From Pleodorina starrii (taxonomy: Eukaryota > Chlorophyta > Chlorophyceae > Chlamydomonadales > Volvocaceae): DNA of 64,000 nucleotides. The notes under the pieces are model-generated. The model worked only from the letters and a program-made list of their open reading frames with translations, was not told where the DNA came from and did not search any database. The translations under genes and the position numbers were made by a program. This document shows, piece by piece, positions 61,801 through 64,000 of the stretch; within the stretch, counting starts at the first letter, position 1; each line of letters begins with the position of its first letter. Location of the stretch: NCBI GenBank assembly GCA_030267565.1, contig BRXU01000053.1, forward strand, positions 62,001 to 126,000, given 5' to 3'.

Positions 61801-63604
61801 ACCGGCCTCTGGTGGTACGGCAGCGGTTGTTGGGATGTTGTCGTACGGGTCGTGCGGGGCTGACGAGGCCGCGGGTGGCAAATGGGTCGGCGTCCCTCCG
61901 GGCTTCTGCGCTTCCTCCCTCTCTCCCCCAATCTCTTGCTCCCTCTCTCCTCTCTCTCTCCCTCGCTCTCTCCCTCTCACCCTCCCTCTTCCTCTTGGGG
62001 GGTGGGGGTTGTTTTGGATTTTGTTTGGGCGGGGTCGTGTGATGGGGGGGAGTTGGGCCAGTTCCCCAACTTGCCGCGGACTCTTCACTCCCTCCCACAA
62101 TTTCCCCGGACCCATTTCAAATCACTGCAGCCATCGTTCCTCCACTCCGCTCCGCTCCACAATTGCCCCCACATCCCCACCTCCATTCGCCACTCTCCAC
62201 CCCCCCAGCTTTGGCCTAACCTTTGCCCTGAACGATCAACCGGCACATCCGGGCACCTCCCTCTCTCCTTCCCTCCCCCCCCTTCAGGCGCTACCCGCAG
62301 CACCGCCCCGCGGACATCTCCCGGGCACTGGGGCGGGCGGAGGCCTTCATTCGATCTATTCAGAGACCCGACGGATCCTGGTGCGTGTGTGTGGGGGGGA
62401 AGGGGGGGAGGGGGAGAGTGGGGAGTGCGGGGGGTGTGAGTGTGTGGGGGCAAAGTGTGCGTGTGTGTGTGTGAGGGAGTGTGTGGTGGTTGGGGGGGAG
62501 AGGATATACAGGAGAGAAGAGTCAAGAGGTGGCAAAGCCGGGTGCGGCTGGCGCAGTCCCGCCGCAAATCTCCGCATTTTCCCACTCGGTCGTACGGCAT
62601 GGCATCTCTTTTTGCGTTCGTACGGCACGGCAGGTACGGCTCGTGGGGCGTGTGCTTCACGTACGGCTGCTGGTTCGGTACGACGGGGCTGGCGGCGCTG
62701 GGGCACAACTGCCAAAACGACCCGGCTGTACGGCGGTGCTGCGAGTTCCTGGCTGTACGGCAGCGGGAGGACGGCGGGTGGGGTGAGAGCTACCTGTCGT
62801 GTCAGGACAAGGTACGAACGACGTGGAGGAGAGATAGGAATGTACGGCAATACGCAATGCGCCTGCCTTCGGGGGAAGAGGGTCAAGTGGATGCCGTACA
62901 CGGATTGGGGGATGGGTGCGATTTGGTCCCCGGGAAGGAGGGTAGTGCCGAGAGTGGTGCAGTACAGCGGATCTCGCTGGATCTGGATCTGGAAATGTTC
63001 CGGAACTGGATCTGTATCTCGAACCGGATCTCACACCGCCGTATGACTGGCGTATGTCATACCGTACTGCAGGTGTACAGCCAGCTGGACGGTGACAGTC
63101 ACGTGGTCAACACGGCCTGGGCGATGTTGGCGTTGATGGCGGTGGGGTACCACAAGGTGGGTGGGGGGGGGCGCGTGTGTGTGGGTGGGTGTGGGTGTGG
63201 GTGTATATGTGTGATGGGGGAGAAAATAAGAAAGCAGAGACCGCAGCAGGGGGACGGACCCCGGCGGGCTGTGTGTGTATATGTGTGTGTGTATGTTGAG
63301 TAGGGAGGGATTCAGAGAACAGTAGGCCAGGCAAAGCAGGCCAGCTGACAGACGTATCTCCGTTCTGTTTTCATTGTTCCCCCCTCCCCCACCCCCGAAC
63401 CCCCCCCATCCCACCCACCCCCATCCCACACTGACACACGCACTGACACACGCACACACACACACCCACGCAGGTGGACCCCGCTCCGCTGCACTCGGCG
63501 GCTCGTTTCCTGCTCCGCCAGCAGCAGCCCTCGGGGGACTGGCCCCAGCAGCACATCTCCGGTGTGTTCAATCGCAACTGCATGATCACATACGCAAACT
63601 ACCG
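55843..63604 (+). CDS. CAS1: Cycloartenol synthase (oxidosqualene cyclase), 3' end beyond window
   Basis: Seventeen exons join in phase: 55843-56265, 56993-57111, 57386-57452, 57733-57915, 58262-58335, 58484-58583, 59282-59383, 59579-59676, 60079-60181, 60497-60574, 60747-60905, 61195-61314, 61623-61720, 62288-62380, 62634-62811, 63073-63156 and 63474-63604. They give 736 residues, and only about 20 C-terminal residues should be missing. The enzyme cyclises 2,3-oxidosqualene to cycloartenol, the first sterol ring product, on the endoplasmic reticulum. QW repeats are seen ([35 protein letters not shown]). The catalytic region reads [12 protein letters not shown]. Counting residues places Tyr410, His477, Ile481 and acidic Asp483 exactly at the Arabidopsis CAS1 numbers, and these residues favour cycloartenol over lanosterol. 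The usual DCTAE is DCSSE here. Exon 1 uses a weak donor (CAG/GTCCGA). Exon 17 ends in phase 2 (TACCG/GTGAGT), so a final exon must follow. Confidence 0.97.
58927..58953. repeat. Partial copy of the dispersed intron repeat (cycloartenol synthase intron 6)
   Basis: GGGGTTATTCACGTGTAGG followed by CCGGAGCC matches the 41-bp repeat with two substitutions and then diverges. Confidence 0.75.
59805..59853 (+). repeat. GTGA tandem array in cycloartenol synthase intron 8
   Basis: About twelve tandem 4-bp units (GAGT, occasionally GAGC) create a run of GTGAGT words identical to the strongest splice-donor consensus, about 130-180 bp downstream of the exon 8 donor. Confidence 0.95.
60455..60486 (+). repeat. 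Interstitial telomere-type repeat (CCCTAAAA)
   Basis: Four consecutive 8-bp units read AAAACCCT, GAAACCCT, AAAACCCT and AAAACCCC. This is the complement of TTTTAGGG, the Chlamydomonas-type telomere repeat. It lies just before the exon 10 acceptor (AG at 60495-60496) of cycloartenol synthase. Confidence 0.85.
60952..60992. repeat. Dispersed 41-bp intron repeat, copy 2 (cycloartenol synthase intron 11)
   Basis: Identical over 41 bp to 47532-47572 in TAF7 intron 3. The flanks differ, being GT-rich here. Confidence 0.95.
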
Positions 63605-64000
63605 GTGAGTGAGAACACGGTGGGCCCGCGAGGGAAGGGGGAAATGGGGGGAGCGAGGGCGGTGCGGGGGGCCGGGGCCGTCCGTGCGTGCGTGTATTGG
63701 TTCGTATGTCCGTTTGTGTGTGTGTTTGGAGAGTGCTACTAGGGCCTGATGCTCCTGTGTGTGTGCGCTGTGTCTGTAATTTGGTGTTCGTTCTCTCTGT
63801 CTCTCTGTTTCTCTGTCTCTCTGTCTCTCCCTTTACAGGGGGGGGGCTGTCTGGTAACCGCGACCATCAATTCAACGTCCCCCGTAGCCCCTCCCCGACT
63901 TCTCCCCCCCCCTGACTTCTCCCCCCGCTTCGCCCGGCCTTAGGGTTTTCCATCCTCACGACCCCCCCGGGCATACACACTCCGCCCCTCCCATTGCCCC
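63605..64000 (+). other. Start of the last intron of cycloartenol synthase
   Basis: The exon 17 donor GTGAGT opens an intron that continues to the window edge. A TCTCTCTG-type pyrimidine repeat ends in CAG at 63836-63838, but the following sequence does not encode the expected NIFPxWALGEY-type C-terminus, so the true last exon must lie beyond the window. Confidence 0.7.

Noticed and set aside
63836..63943. Last exon of cycloartenol synthase after the pyrimidine tract
   Set aside because: The acceptor-like CAG is followed by sequence that does not encode the conserved C-terminus in the required phase.

Overview
This is a GC-rich eukaryotic nuclear window, most likely from a green alga of the Chlamydomonadales (volvocine group). 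Four things point that way. The genes have many short exons with GT-AG and occasional GC-AG introns. There is a plant-type cycloartenol synthase. A CCCTAAAA repeat of the Chlamydomonas telomere type lies in one of its introns. Proteins carry long Ala/Gly/Gln tracts, and there are relics of DIRS-like and L1-like retrotransposons. The species cannot be named from the sequence alone. Gene models were built by hand: exon joins were accepted only where splice signals, codon phase and family alignment agreed.

Layout. (1) 1-7.3 kb: minus-strand 3' part of a large gene resembling the C-terminal half of SBP-domain regulators (CRR1/SPL1 type), with an ankyrin-like region and several C-terminal membrane helices; the SBP zinc-binding domain is not visible. 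(2) 7.3-9.5 kb: little recognisable. (3) 9.5-32.1 kb: about 22.5 kb of tandem satellite with a 65-67 bp unit, expanded by nested kilobase-scale duplications, followed by a 1.2 kb zone of decayed copies. (4) 33.3-34.1 kb: relic of a DIRS-like reverse transcriptase/RNase H. (5) 35.6-38.4 kb: TFIID subunit TAF11 (minus), with a 5'-truncated L1-type LINE just upstream (38.7-40.0 kb). (6) 41.5-46.0 kb: S10 serine carboxypeptidase, nine exons (minus). (7) 47.3-48.8 kb: TFIID subunit TAF7 (minus). (8) 49.4-54.5 kb: 832-residue coiled-coil/low-complexity protein of unknown function (plus), divergent from TAF7. (9) 55.8 kb to beyond the window end: cycloartenol synthase, 17 exons seen and only the last missing (plus).

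The genes do not form a pathway. TAF11 and TAF7 belong to the same general transcription factor, the carboxypeptidase is probably vacuolar or secreted, and cycloartenol synthase makes the first cyclic sterol precursor. The unusual material is the satellite, the apparently headless SBP-like gene beside it, and small repeats and motifs shared among introns of unrelated genes.
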